Of a stretch of 7,846 nt of DNA, positions 1 through 5,600 are shown one piece after another. The notes beneath the pieces are model-generated. The model saw nothing but the letters and a program-made list of their open reading frames with translations. It did no database searches and was not told the origin of the DNA. This DNA is from Chloroflexota bacterium. GTDB lineage: Bacteria > Chloroflexota > Anaerolineae > Anaerolineales > Villigracilaceae. Positions within the stretch are counted from its first letter, which is position 1; each line of letters opens with the position of its first letter. The DNA lies in NCBI GenBank assembly GCA_021796315.1, contig JAJYOH010000267.1, forward strand, positions 1 to 7,846, in the 5' to 3' direction. The position numbers and the translations under genes were made by a program.

Positions 1-860
1 AAAATAACTTCATGCTCTTCAATATATCCGGCGCCAATCTCTTCAATTAAATCCTTGCCGCGCACATCGCTGACCGGCTCGATGCGCCGCGCAAAAATCA
101 AGAAGCCGGTATGCGCCACCATGCGGTCGGTGGGACGGATGCGCGCGGGTTCGGATTGATAATGACGCAGAAGAAGTTCGCACACATCAATAAACGCAAA
201 ATGATTCAGGCGCAGGGCGATCAGCAGTTTTTCAACCTGGTTGAATGTGGGCAGCAGGCTGCAAAAATACGCGCCCGGTTTGAGCGCGGCGCGCGCCTGC
301 GGAATGTAATCGAACGGATTCGGCAGATCGAGGAAGATCGCATCGGCGTCCGTTTCGTCGAAGCCATTTTGGATGTCGCGCAGTTTGAAGTCCACGCGCG
401 AAGCGAGCCCGACGCGTTCAAGATTTTTGCGGGCCAGATTTTGGTTATCCGGTTTTTGTTCGTACGAGATGACGCGTCCCTCTTCGCCGACCGCGTAGGA
501 TAGCGCGATCGTCATGGACCCGGAGCCGGACCCCGCTTCGATGACTTTTTTCCCCGGCCCGACGCCCATGGTCACCAAAATGTAGCCGATGTCTTTTGGA
601 TAAAGGATTTGCGTGGCGCGCGGCAGGTCATTTAATAAATCGGCCAGCGAAGGTTGAAGCAAAAAGAACGGCGAACCGTTGTGACTGAAAACCTGTGTGC
701 CCCACGGCTTGCCGATCAAATCGTTGTGAAGCAGAATGCCACGGTGAGTTTCAAGTTTTGCATCATCCTTGAGCGTGATGATGAAATGCTTGTGCCGCAA
801 GCCGACCAGTTGGGCAATGTCACCGGCGCGGGCGTGGGATGAAGTTGTATTGAAGAGCAT
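1..860 (-). CDS. trmI: tRNA (adenine-58-N1)-methyltransferase TrmI, 3' end cut by window edge
   Basis: Cytoplasmic SAM-dependent enzyme that methylates N1 of A58 in the T-loop of tRNA; bacterial and archaeal TrmI act as homotetramers. 286 codons are visible, open to the left edge with no stop. The N-terminal part (residues 1-75) is the small beta domain typical of the family, including RAGDIAQLVG near residue 11. The Rossmann-fold methyltransferase domain follows, with SAM-binding motif I VIEAGSGSGS (106-115), an acidic residue ending the next strand (YEQKP, 133-137) and the catalytic-site motif DLPNPF (178-183). RPTDRMVAHTGFL (242-254) is the conserved C-terminal signature, so probably only a few residues are missing. 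ATG at 860-858 is the only reasonable start, because an in-frame TAA lies 9 bases upstream. A weak AGGGAG sits about 12 bases before it. The gene lies 32 bases after the cyclophilin lipoprotein stop, so it is probably in the same transcript. The first 24 window bases repeat the start region in inverse orientation, so the final codons should be treated with caution. Family call is very secure. Confidence 0.95.
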   Translation of the reverse strand, partial: MLFNTTSSHARAGDIAQLVGLRHKHFIITLKDDAKLETHRGILLHNDLIGKPWGTQVFSHNGSPFFLLQPSLADLLNDLPRATQILYPKDIGYILVTMGVGPGKKVIEAGSGSGSMTIALSYAVGEEGRVISYEQKPDNQNLARKNLERVGLASRVDFKLRDIQNGFDETDADAIFLDLPNPFDYIPQARAALKPGAYFCSLLPTFNQVEKLLIALRLNHFAFIDVCELLLRHYQSEPARIRPTDRMVAHTGFLIFARRIEPVSDVRGKDLIEEIGAGYIEEHEVI

Positions 861-892
861 GAAGTTATTTTACTCCCTCTTGATTGGGCGCA

Positions 893-2131
893 CTATTTTT
901 CCTCGATGGTCACGCTGATGATTTTATCGCCGGGCGGAAGCCCTGCTGTCTTCGATGGATCGCGCGGCGTCAGACTTTCCAGGACATTCATGCCCTGAAT
1001 GACCTGTCCAAAAATTGTATAAGCCCCATCGATCTTTGGCTGAGGGGCATAAGTGATAAAGAACTGACTCCCGTTTGTATCGGGGCCGAAATTTGCCATG
1101 CCCACCACGCCGGGTTTGTCATATTTCAGATCGCTGATTTCATTTTTGAAAAAGTAGCCCGGCCCGCCGCGTCCGGTTCCGCTTGGATCACCGGCCTGCG
1201 CCACAAATCCGGGAATGACGCTGTGAAAGGTCACGCCGTTGAACCAGTTGTTTTTTGCCAGGAACACAAATGAGTTCACTGCCAGCGGCGCTTTATCGGG
1301 AAATAGCTGGATCACGATATCGCCCTTCTCAGTGTGAACGGTGGCGATATATTGTTTGGTCGGGTCAATGGTAAACGGCGGGCATGATTTGAATTCGCGT
1401 GCTCCCAACGCGATCAAGCTGACGGTCGCATCCAGGCTGGCATAATCGAGGACGTAGGCCTGCTGCAAACTTCCGTTGACGAAAACCACAGGCAATGATT
1501 TGATGCCCAGGTTCACCGCCGCGTCACGCATCGACTGTGCGCGGGCTGCCGTTTCGGGGCTTGTCAGATCGGCCTTGAATTTGGCTCCGTCAAGTTTCAA
1601 CTCTGAGGCCTGGCTTACAGCCCACGGCTCGAAAGTTGTCGCAGTTAAATTGATCCAATCGTTATATTTGGAGCGCAGGATGGCGCGCATTTCCCAAAAC
1701 TTATTTTGATTACCGGCTGCGATCAACGCTTGCACGGCGATCTGTGATTTGTCCAGCAGGCTGGGTGAAGCTGGTAATGGACGAAAGACCACGCGTACAT
1801 CGTTGGGATGATTCACCTGTAACTTGTCGAGGGTATCTCCCAATACCTGACACTGTCCCGACTGGAATTCGCAATACACGATCAAAGTAGCCGAAGCATT
1901 GTCCGGGCCGCGCACGTAGTCGGCGGAGGCGATGGGCGGCAGCGCAGACGAAGCTTGCGGTGTTGGTTCTGTATTGATGGAAGAACAACTAGCATCAGCG
2001 CTTGGCGTGGCGGGAATGAGAGTTGGCGTGTTCGCGGGTGCGGCTGTCGGTGTTGTGGCGGGCGTCGAAGAACAGGATGCGAGGAAAAGAAAAGCGGAAA
2101 GCAAAAAGAAGAAAAGTATTTTTGGGCGCAT
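893..2131 (-). CDS. lipoprotein with thioredoxin-like (DsbA-type) domain fused to a cyclophilin peptidyl-prolyl isomerase domain
   Basis: 412-residue secreted lipoprotein, probably an extracytoplasmic folding factor or chaperone. Residues 1-20 form a lipoprotein signal with lipobox LASC (Cys20). A Ser/Thr/Pro/Ala-rich linker runs to about 68. Residues about 72-245 resemble a DsbA/DSBA-like thioredoxin fold: strand LIVYCEF, degenerate active site SGQC (91-94) in place of CxxC, and the cis-proline loop SLPVVFVNG (212-220). The cyclophilin domain covers about 255-412: FHSVIPGFVAQAGD (302-315), GMANFGP (344-350), NGSQFFIT (353-360) and IDGAYTIFGQV (367-377). Compared with human cyclophilin A, Gln63 (Q312) and Phe113 (F358) are kept, but catalytic Arg55 is Ser304, Trp121 is Lys366 and His126 is Tyr371, so activity may be weak or lost. 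I chose ATG 2131 over an in-frame ATG at 2263 because it starts the signal peptide directly and has AAGGA six bases upstream. Fusions of these two folds are known to me from Chloroflexota. trmI follows after 32 bases. Confidence 0.9.
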   Translation of the reverse strand: MRPKILFFFLLSAFLFLASCSSTPATTPTAAPANTPTLIPATPSADASCSSINTEPTPQASSALPPIASADYVRGPDNASATLIVYCEFQSGQCQVLGDTLDKLQVNHPNDVRVVFRPLPASPSLLDKSQIAVQALIAAGNQNKFWEMRAILRSKYNDWINLTATTFEPWAVSQASELKLDGAKFKADLTSPETAARAQSMRDAAVNLGIKSLPVVFVNGSLQQAYVLDYASLDATVSLIALGAREFKSCPPFTIDPTKQYIATVHTEKGDIVIQLFPDKAPLAVNSFVFLAKNNWFNGVTFHSVIPGFVAQAGDPSGTGRGGPGYFFKNEISDLKYDKPGVVGMANFGPDTNGSQFFITYAPQPKIDGAYTIFGQVIQGMNVLESLTPRDPSKTAGLPPGDKIISVTIEEK

Positions 2132-2137
2132 GAGTGA

Positions 2138-2142
2138 TCCTT
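2138..2142 (-). promoter_or_regulatory. ribosome binding site of the thioredoxin-cyclophilin lipoprotein gene
   Basis: AAGGA on the minus strand lies six bases before ATG 2131-2129. It decides the start codon: the longer reading from 2263 would put 44 residues of non-signal-like sequence in front of a classic lipoprotein signal peptide. Confidence 0.75.
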
Positions 2143-2202
2143 GTTTTATGTCAGCGCGAGTAGTGCGAGCCAGTCCCTGATAAACAGGAAATTGCTCACC
2201 TG

Positions 2203-2231
2203 CACTGCACCAACGCAGTATGGTGCAAGTG
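2203..2231. repeat. hairpin in the gap between metalloprotease and lipoprotein genes
   Basis: TGCACCA (2206-2212) pairs with TGGTGCA (2221-2227) around an 8-base loop. The stem extends outward through CAC/GTG if one base is bulged. The gap 2132-2299 holds no gene. The octamer CACTGCAC occurs at 2203-2210 and again at 2261-2268. On the minus strand the hairpin lies about 70 bases after the metalloprotease stop but has no T-run after it, so it is not a typical intrinsic terminator. It could be an RNA processing or protein-binding site. Only the pairing itself is seen. Confidence 0.4.
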
Positions 2232-2299
2232 TCGGGCTGGATTTCGATACGGCAGAAGAACACTGCACTCAGCCGCCAGCCCTCGCAATGATGTCGTAT

Positions 2300-3592
2300 C
2301 TATTGTCCCACCGTTTTTTGTAACTCATTGAACGAAGTCATCCATGCAATGCGGTTGATGAAGTCTGCCAGCGATTTGCTTTCAGCGCGCAGTTTGCGCA
2401 CTGCCGGGCCGACCGGGTCTTCTCCCGCTGCGCCGCCGGGCACGTCTGCATACGCGCCATAAAATGCAAAGTAAGCTTGATTCAGTTTGCGGATGGTGTA
2501 TCCGTTTTTCACAAAAAGCTGGCGCCGTTGTTCCATGTATGCTTCGGCTTCTGTGATCTTGCCTGCGGCCAGCATCGCGTCGGCGGTGACGCGCGTGGTG
2601 TGCATCTCGGCGCGGAAGTCGAAGGGCGGGCGCGGTAAATCTCCGGGGTTGGGATGGTTTTGGGGAAGCGCGACCAGGTTGAAGTCCGGAAGTGAAGCGG
2701 CTTTTAGTTCAGGATAGTAACGTTTCATCACTTCCGCGCCGATCTCGCTCCCGGAAATATCGGCGGTTGTTTCGTTCATCGTCCGCAGTTCGGGCGTGTG
2801 ATCGTAGAGCAATCCAAGCGGACGAAGTTCAAGATAATTGTGAGTCCATTCGTGGGCGATGGTATCGACCAGCCAGGAGAGATCGGTGGTGCGCATGATC
2901 ATGGTGGGATATACGCCCACGCCGCCGATTGGCACAACCAGCGCAGAGACATCCATGCCTTTTTGTACATTATTTTCAAGCGTCACTTGTTGTTCAATGC
3001 TGAGGTCGGGAAGGACCGAGATGTTGGCGATCTGCTCGATGTGATTGCGAGGCGAAACGATCAAAGCATTGGGCACAGGCGATGAATGAAATAGAATCGT
3101 TGGGATCGGCTGCCCAAGGGTGGTGAGGCCGAAATCCGCGGCCACTGTTGCAACTTGTTTTTGCAAGACGGCTTCTGCGAACGGTGCGAGATCAGCCTGT
3201 TGCTTGTATAAATCTGCAAGCTGGGCGCGGATTGCGGTGGATGCAGTTTCCTTGTCTTTGATGGATGCATCTGCATAAACACGATTGAGCGCGGCCTCGC
3301 CTTGTATGATCTGTTGCGTGACTTGTAGATAAGTGGTGACGACTACTTTGCTCGATTCACTGTCGAGATAGCCGGGGATGCCGGCCGCGCCCTGTTCGAG
3401 TTTTATGCCCATTGCATTGAGCATCCATGCGACGTAATCGAATTCGATATTACGAGTATAAGCGCTTACCTTGTCAAAAGTGCTGATGGAAAGGGGAGAG
3501 CTGGATGTCAGCAGCAGGAGACAAATGATAACGATAATCAACCGTTCAAGAATGATGCCCAGGCGATTTAACATGGCGACGATTATAACCAT
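2300..3592 (-). CDS. membrane-anchored HEXXH zinc metalloprotease, family not recognised
   Basis: 430 residues. An N-terminal hydrophobic segment (about 12-30, ILERLIIVIICLLLL) has no lipobox Cys or clear cleavage site and looks like a signal anchor, so the body is probably extracytoplasmic. The zinc motif is HEWTH (His247, Glu248, His251). NETTAD (273-278) lies 22 residues after the second His and Glu274 is the likely third ligand, the gluzincin arrangement. A helical region (about 95-150) precedes the catalytic part. The C-terminal half has an aromatic stretch AYFAFYGAY (373-381) and a Gly/Pro turn near 385-395, a pattern that loosely recalls predicted aminopeptidases such as COG4324. That comparison is from memory and weak. 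The substrate is unknown. The start could be ATG 3592, with GGGGG ten bases upstream, or the in-frame ATG at 3574 with no visible ribosome binding site; I keep the longer form. The stop is TAG. The gene follows a repeat-rich gap of 229 bases and precedes the lipoprotein gene by 168 bases, so it may be its own unit. Protease call is fairly secure; the family is open. Confidence 0.85.
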   Translation of the reverse strand: MVIIVAMLNRLGIILERLIIVIICLLLLTSSSPLSISTFDKVSAYTRNIEFDYVAWMLNAMGIKLEQGAAGIPGYLDSESSKVVVTTYLQVTQQIIQGEAALNRVYADASIKDKETASTAIRAQLADLYKQQADLAPFAEAVLQKQVATVAADFGLTTLGQPIPTILFHSSPVPNALIVSPRNHIEQIANISVLPDLSIEQQVTLENNVQKGMDVSALVVPIGGVGVYPTMIMRTTDLSWLVDTIAHEWTHNYLELRPLGLLYDHTPELRTMNETTADISGSEIGAEVMKRYYPELKAASLPDFNLVALPQNHPNPGDLPRPPFDFRAEMHTTRVTADAMLAAGKITEAEAYMEQRRQLFVKNGYTIRKLNQAYFAFYGAYADVPGGAAGEDPVGPAVRKLRAESKSLADFINRIAWMTSFNELQKTVGQ

Positions 3593-3641
3593 ATTAGTTT
3601 AGCCCCCGATAAGAACGGATTTAGGCTCTCTGGGGTTTGCC

Positions 3642-3653
3642 GTGACGAGTCAC
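3642..3653. promoter_or_regulatory. short dyad GTGAC-GA-GTCAC, possible operator
   Basis: Perfect five-base arms around a two-base centre, 50-61 bases upstream of the metalloprotease ATG. Its position and symmetry would suit a dimeric regulator. I do not recognise it as a specific known box, and no convincing -35/-10 pair could be placed next to it. Confidence 0.3.
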
Positions 3654-3658
3654 CAAAT

Positions 3659-3706
3659 GTAAGTCGGATTTCACGCAGCACGCCGAAGGCGCACAATCCG
3701 ACTTAC
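3659..3706. repeat. 48-base two-tier palindrome, REP-like element candidate
   Basis: GTAAGTCGGATT (3659-3670) is the exact reverse complement of AATCCGACTTAC (3695-3706), giving a 12-base-pair outer stem. The 24 bases between them contain an inner stem CGCC (3681-3684) with GGCG (3688-3691) around GAA. Nested palindromes of this size between genes are typical of dispersed REP-like or small non-autonomous elements. Copy number elsewhere cannot be seen from this window. It could also fold in a transcript as a 3' end structure for the oxidoreductase gene. Confidence 0.6.
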
Positions 3707-3766
3707 GCCGTGCCGCCAGGTGTGCTGATTTATCACGGCGATTCCCAATGAGCCCGGATTTAAATC

Positions 3767-3801
3767 ACGTAGAGGCACAACCATGTTGTGCCTCTATACG
3801 T
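3767..3801. repeat. strong hairpin in the gap after the GltD-like gene, possible terminator or dispersed repeat
   Basis: TAGAGGCACAA (3770-3780) pairs perfectly with TTGTGCCTCTA (3786-3796) around a five-base loop. ACG on each flank (3767-3769 and 3798-3800) continues the pairing past a two-base bulge. It begins about 20 bases past the oxidoreductase stop on the minus strand, where a terminator would sit. The flank after it in that direction (GTGATTTAAATCC) lacks a T-run, so factor-independent termination is uncertain. It may be a dispersed palindromic repeat instead. Confidence 0.5.
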
Positions 3802-3806
3802 AATAC

Positions 3807-3821
3807 CCTCCCCTCAGGAGG
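3807..3821 (-). terminator. small GC-rich hairpin directly at the GltD-like stop codon
   Basis: CCTCC (3807-3811) and GGAGG (3817-3821) pair around CCTCA, immediately after the TAA at 3824-3822. Together with the larger hairpin at 3767-3801 it may form a two-part 3' end for the oxidoreductase transcript. No U-tract follows, so the terminator call is tentative. Confidence 0.3.
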
Positions 3822-5264
3822 TTATTTTTTATTCTTTAGGTATTCATCAATGGCGAGCGCGGCCTTGCGTCCGCCGACCATGGCCGTGACCACCAAATCC
3901 GGGCCGGTGGCACAGTCTCCTCCGGAGAATACGCCTTCGCGTGAAGTCTCACCGGTGGCTTTGTTCCTGACTGTGATCAAACCCCAATCGTGGACTTCGA
4001 GATCGGGCGTGGTCTTGCCGATGATCGGGTCAGGCCAATAACCGAGCGCCAGAATGGCAGTATCACAGGCAACGCTGAAGTTGGAACCTTCCACGGGAAC
4101 GGGCCTGCGGCGGCCTTTGGCATCTGGTTCGCCCAGCACCATTTCAATACATTCGACAGCGGCCAATCGTCCATCTTCGCCGGCGATGAATTTTACCGGC
4201 TGGGTCAGGAAGCGATATTTGGCGCCTTCTTCGCGCGCCATCTTGCGATCTTTCTTGCCGCCCGGCATTTCTTTTTCGGTGCGGCGATAAAGGCAAGTCA
4301 CTTCGTCAGCGCCGAGGCGCAAGGCAGTGCGTAAACAATCGGAGGCTGTGTCACCGCCGCCGATCACTACAACGCGATTACCTATACCCAGTGGTTCGCG
4401 CATATTTTCAGGCAGCAGGTTTTTATCCACGTTGCCGCGGATCAAGAAGTCAGTGGCTTCGTAAACACCGGGCAGGTCAGTGCCGGCGGCATCTTCCATT
4501 TTTGCGTCGATCTCAGAGCCAACGCCAATGAAGATCGCCTCGAAACCTTCAGCAAATAATCCGTCGATGGTTTTATCTTTGCCGATGTAAGTATTGGGAA
4601 CGAACTTGACACCGGCGCGCTCGAACTCTTCCCATTTTTCAGTCCACACATCTTTTGGAAGTTTGAAATTCGGGATGCCGTACACAAGCAGGCCGCCGGG
4701 CGCAGGCTTTGACTCGAAGATGGTAACTTCGTATCCTTTTTGGACGAGGAGGTCGGCGCAGGCCAAACCGGCTGGTCCGGCCCCGATAACGGCGACCCGT
4801 TTTCCGGTCGGCGTTCCGAGCGGAATTACATATCCGGCAGTGCGGCGTTCATAGTCAACGGCAAAGGTTTCAAGCTGACCCGTCAGCACGGGTTGTTGAT
4901 GTTTGTTGAGCACACACGAACCCTGGCAAAGAGCTTCGTGCGGGCAGACGCGTCCGCACACTTCAGGCAGGGAACTGGTCTGATGATAAATGCCCGCGGC
5001 CTCGACAAACTTTCCCTGTTCGATCAGCCACATGGCGGAGGGAATGTCGTTGCTGGTGGGGCAGGCTAACATGCACGGTGCAGGGTCGGGACAATGGATA
5101 CAACGCGCTGCTTCTGCCATGGCGCGTTCGGGATCGAAACTGATGACTACGTCATTGAAATCGCAGTTGCGAACCTCAGGGGGGCGCAGATCAAGATCAA
5201 AAAATGGTTTGTTGGCGCGTGCTTTGCGATCAATGTCAAGAAATTCGCTTGGAACAGCCTGCAT
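3822..5264 (-). CDS. GltD-family FAD- and NAD(P)H-dependent Fe-S oxidoreductase, standalone
   Basis: 480 residues, the normal length for glutamate synthase small subunit (GltD), NfnB/SudA-type and PreT-like flavoproteins. Such proteins move electrons from NAD(P)H through FAD and Fe-S clusters to a partner subunit in the cytoplasm. The N-terminal Fe-S domain has CIHCPDPAPCMLAC (Cys55, 58, 64, 68) and a second set CGRVCPHEALCQGSC (Cys103, 107, 113, 117), enough for two 4Fe-4S clusters. FAD is bound at GAGPAG (161-166) and by the C-terminal SGGDCATGPDLV (447-458). The NAD(P)H site is VVVIGGGDTASDC (298-310), and YRRTEKEMP (326-334) supplies the arginine pair usual for NADPH. Start ATG 5264 is set by GGAGG four bases upstream. 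No large subunit GltB, PreA or NfnA lies on either side, so the partner and true reaction cannot be read here; a glutamate synthase role is only one option. The gene is transcribed away from the exporter operon and appears to be the only gene in its unit. Family is secure, specific function is not. Confidence 0.93.
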   Translation of the reverse strand: MQAVPSEFLDIDRKARANKPFFDLDLRPPEVRNCDFNDVVISFDPERAMAEAARCIHCPDPAPCMLACPTSNDIPSAMWLIEQGKFVEAAGIYHQTSSLPEVCGRVCPHEALCQGSCVLNKHQQPVLTGQLETFAVDYERRTAGYVIPLGTPTGKRVAVIGAGPAGLACADLLVQKGYEVTIFESKPAPGGLLVYGIPNFKLPKDVWTEKWEEFERAGVKFVPNTYIGKDKTIDGLFAEGFEAIFIGVGSEIDAKMEDAAGTDLPGVYEATDFLIRGNVDKNLLPENMREPLGIGNRVVVIGGGDTASDCLRTALRLGADEVTCLYRRTEKEMPGGKKDRKMAREEGAKYRFLTQPVKFIAGEDGRLAAVECIEMVLGEPDAKGRRRPVPVEGSNFSVACDTAILALGYWPDPIIGKTTPDLEVHDWGLITVRNKATGETSREGVFSGGDCATGPDLVVTAMVGGRKAALAIDEYLKNKK

Positions 5265-5268
5265 ACGT

Positions 5269-5273
5269 CCTCC
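5269..5273 (-). promoter_or_regulatory. ribosome binding site of the GltD-like gene
   Basis: GGAGG on the minus strand, four bases before ATG 5264-5262. A close match to the anti-Shine-Dalgarno complement, supporting this start. Confidence 0.75.
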
Positions 5274-5517
5274 GGCGGGGGCTAAAAGTCTTTCAATTCA
5301 TGATACCCAATGCGCTTGTATGGACACAGGCTCTAATGTCACCAATGCGGACGACAATCATCACAATTTTATACAATGGAATTTGCCTTCATTTTACTTA
5401 TCCAAGTTTCATTCACATTGAATTCATATTTGAGGCTTATACTTTCGTTCGGTTTTGCGCTGGTTCTGACGATTTTCCGGGGGAACTGGAGAAAAATGAA
5501 ATGTAAATTAATTGTAT

Positions 5518-5538
5518 AAAGGTTACGGGCGTAACTTT
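5518..5538. promoter_or_regulatory. inverted repeat upstream of exporter operon, operator candidate
   Basis: AAAGGTTAC (5518-5526) and GTAACTTT (5531-5538) are complementary apart from one extra G, around GGGC. The repeat overlaps the end of the proposed -10 element TATAAA (5515-5520) and would cover the transcription start. A regulator bound here would block initiation. In RNA it would be a short hairpin followed by UUUUAU, so an early terminator-like role is also possible. No regulator gene is in the window. Confidence 0.4.
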
Positions 5539-5571
5539 TATGTTCAACTTGTATCAAGTAAAATCGTTTCG

Positions 5572-5594
5572 GCGAGGCAGCTCCTCGCGGAGGA
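5572..5594 (+). promoter_or_regulatory. ribosome binding site of exporter operon with two competing hairpins
   Basis: GGAGG (5589-5593) lies seven bases before ATG 5601 and fixes the start of the adaptor gene. GCGAGG (5572-5577) pairs with CCTCGC (5583-5588) and leaves GGAGG free. Alternatively TCCTC (5582-5586) pairs with GAGGA (5590-5594) and hides it. The two cannot form together because they share 5583-5586. The stems are short, so control by folding is only a possibility. Confidence 0.45.
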
Positions 5595-5600
5595 AAATCG

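Larger units (their letters stand above)
5265..5600. promoter_or_regulatory. divergent intergenic region between oxidoreductase and exporter operon
   Basis: 336 bases with no supported gene, clearly AT-rich between about 5340 and 5565. It must hold the promoters of both flanking transcription units. ATTGTATAAA occurs on the plus strand at 5511-5520 and on the minus strand at 5377-5368, each pointing at its own downstream gene. The TATAAA part is a plausible -10 element for each, 80 and 103 bases before the respective ATG. No good -35 hexamer at normal spacing was found for either, so the promoter assignment is tentative. Confidence 0.5.

Noticed and set aside
884..1273. Open plus-strand frame opposite the cyclophilin domain
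   Set aside because: It lies fully antisense to a well-supported domain and its product resembles nothing; it is a shadow frame.
2203..2231. Hairpin as an intrinsic terminator of the metalloprotease gene
   Set aside because: No T-run follows in the minus direction and it sits about 70 bases past the stop; kept only as a hairpin.
2132..2263. Longer start for the lipoprotein gene at ATG 2263
   Set aside because: It would place 44 residues before an intact lipoprotein signal peptide, while ATG 2131 has a good ribosome binding site.
3990..4334. Open plus-strand frame opposite the GltD-like gene
   Set aside because: Antisense to conserved FAD/NAD(P)H domains, with no ribosome binding site or recognisable product.
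5496..5519. Seven-codon leader peptide (MKCKLIV) preceded by GGAG before the exporter operon
   Set aside because: It would start upstream of the likely transcription start and overlaps the proposed -10 element, so it is probably not transcribed.
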